From Bacillus sp. 03113 (GTDB lineage Bacteria; Bacillota; Bacilli; Bacillales; Cytobacillaceae), in assembly GCF_006546985.1 (NCBI RefSeq), contig NZ_VATK01000014.1, positions 1-64,000 of the forward strand: a DNA stretch of 64,000 bases, written 5' to 3'. The first letter of the stretch is position 1. Each line of letters starts with the position of its first letter. Shown piece by piece: positions 63,296 through 64,000 of the stretch. Position numbers and translations under genes: made by a program. The notes beneath the pieces were generated by a model, which had not been told where the DNA came from, did no database searches, and saw nothing but the letters and a program-made list of their open reading frames with translations.

Positions 63296-64000
63296 CTATT
63301 TTTTTAAATTTTTTAATTGGTCGCCAATCATCTCACCGAGCTGAAAGCCTTTTGTTTCTTCAGGAAGTTCATAGTCTAACACTTCTTCGGCTTCTTTTTC
63401 TTCTAGTTCCTTAATGCTTAATGATAAGCGCTGCTCTGCTTCATTAACTTCAAGAACCTTGACACTCACAGCTTGCCCTTCTTTTATAACTTCGTGTGGA
63501 GTTCCAATATGTTTATGGGAAATTTGAGAAATATGCACCAAACCTTCAACTCCAGGGAATACTTCAACAAATGCACCGTAGGAGACAATTCGTTTTACAA
63601 TACCCTCTAATGTACTTCCTTTTTTCGCTTTCTCAGATATATTTTCCCAAGGTCCTGGTAAAGTCTCTTTAATAGATAAGGAAATGCGTTCATTATCGCG
63701 ATCTACACTTAATACTTTTACCTTTACTTCTTGCCCTTCTTCCACAACTTCCGTTGGTTTGTCAATATGCTCATACGATAATTGAGATATATGAACAAGA
63801 CCATCAATGCCGCCAATATCAACAAATGCACCAAAGTCTGTGATTCTTTGAACAGTCCCATCTAGAGTTTGACCCGGCTGCAAAGAATTTAACAACTCCT
63901 GCTTTTTCTTCCCTTTTTCTTCCTCAACCACAGCTCGATGAGAAAGGATTAATCGATTCTTTTCTTTATCAAGCTCAACAATTTTAAATGAGATGGTTTT
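63296..64000 (-). CDS. rpsA: 30S ribosomal protein S1 homologue YpfD, 3' part
   Basis: A C-terminal segment of 234 residues; the reading frame continues past the window end. Two complete S1 RNA-binding domains are seen: [19 protein letters not shown] with GLVHISQLS, and [19 protein letters not shown] with GLVHISQIS. The tail end of a further S1 domain ([13 protein letters not shown]) is at the window edge. The Gly-rich beta-barrel repeats and short C-terminal tail fit Bacillus YpfD, the truncated S1-like protein. Confidence 0.93.
   Translation of the reverse strand, partial: KTISFKIVELDKEKNRLILSHRAVVEEEKGKKKQELLNSLQPGQTLDGTVQRITDFGAFVDIGGIDGLVHISQLSYEHIDKPTEVVEEGQEVKVKVLSVDRDNERISLSIKETLPGPWENISEKAKKGSTLEGIVKRIVSYGAFVEVFPGVEGLVHISQISHKHIGTPHEVIKEGQAVSVKVLEVNEAEQRLSLSIKELEEKEAEEVLDYELPEETKGFQLGEMIGDQLKNLKK

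Overview
The window is AT-rich chromosomal DNA from an endospore-forming member of the Bacillaceae (Firmicutes). Gene order follows the Bacillus subtilis yppG-to-ypfD segment closely. Sporulation genes (spoIVA, sspM, ypjB, yppG-like, yphA), bacillithiol genes (bshA, bshB1), a menaquinol:cytochrome c reductase (qcrABC) and many strong GGAGG-type ribosome binding sites support this. No rRNA, tRNA, CRISPR array, phage gene or intact transposase was found.

Layout, left to right. 1-5.5 kb is accessory: an alpha/beta hydrolase, an Hsp20 protein and two peptide-ABC-type permeases, one fused to an M1-type metallopeptidase. 5.5-12.9 kb: yppG/yppE-like genes, sspM, recU-ponA, and dnaD-nth-ypoC. 13-26.7 kb: asnS, ypmB/ypmA, dinG, panBCD behind an attenuator-like leader, then dapB-mgsA-bshB1-bshA-cca-birA-ypjD. 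27-35.5 kb is an accessory block that separates ypjC from ypjB: a methionine-rich 71-residue protein, an uncharacterised gene under a SAM riboswitch, a split FluG-like amidohydrolase and glutamine synthetase pair, a ketopantoate reductase-like gene, an FAD amine oxidase and a YugP-type protease. 35.6-41.5 kb: ypjB, ypjA, qcrABC, ypiB, ypiA. 41.9-54.6 kb is the aromatic supraoperon: hbs, folE, hepS-menG-hepT, ndk, cheR, aroC-aroB-aroH, hisC-tyrA-aroA. Here trpEDCFBA and mtrB (TRAP) are both missing from their usual places. 55-64 kb: spoIVA, yphF, yphE, gpsA, der, a YIEGIA pair, yphA, ypzI and the 3' part of ypfD/rpsA.

Most genes lie on the minus strand in short operons with 1-16 bp overlaps. 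They cover chorismate, phenylalanine/tyrosine and menaquinone precursors, pantothenate, lysine/diaminopimelate, bacillithiol, respiration, chemotaxis and DNA repair or cell-wall growth.

Two repeat families decorate the gaps. The first is a 210-224 bp element with terminal inverted repeats, present in three copies, each flanked by a perfect 8-bp target duplication (a MITE). The second is a modular family of roughly 120 bp hairpin repeats found at about ten sites, with a tandem array in front of ndk. The most unusual points are the permease-peptidase fusion, the SAM riboswitch in front of an unknown gene next to a protein that is nearly half methionine, and the joint absence of trp genes and TRAP.
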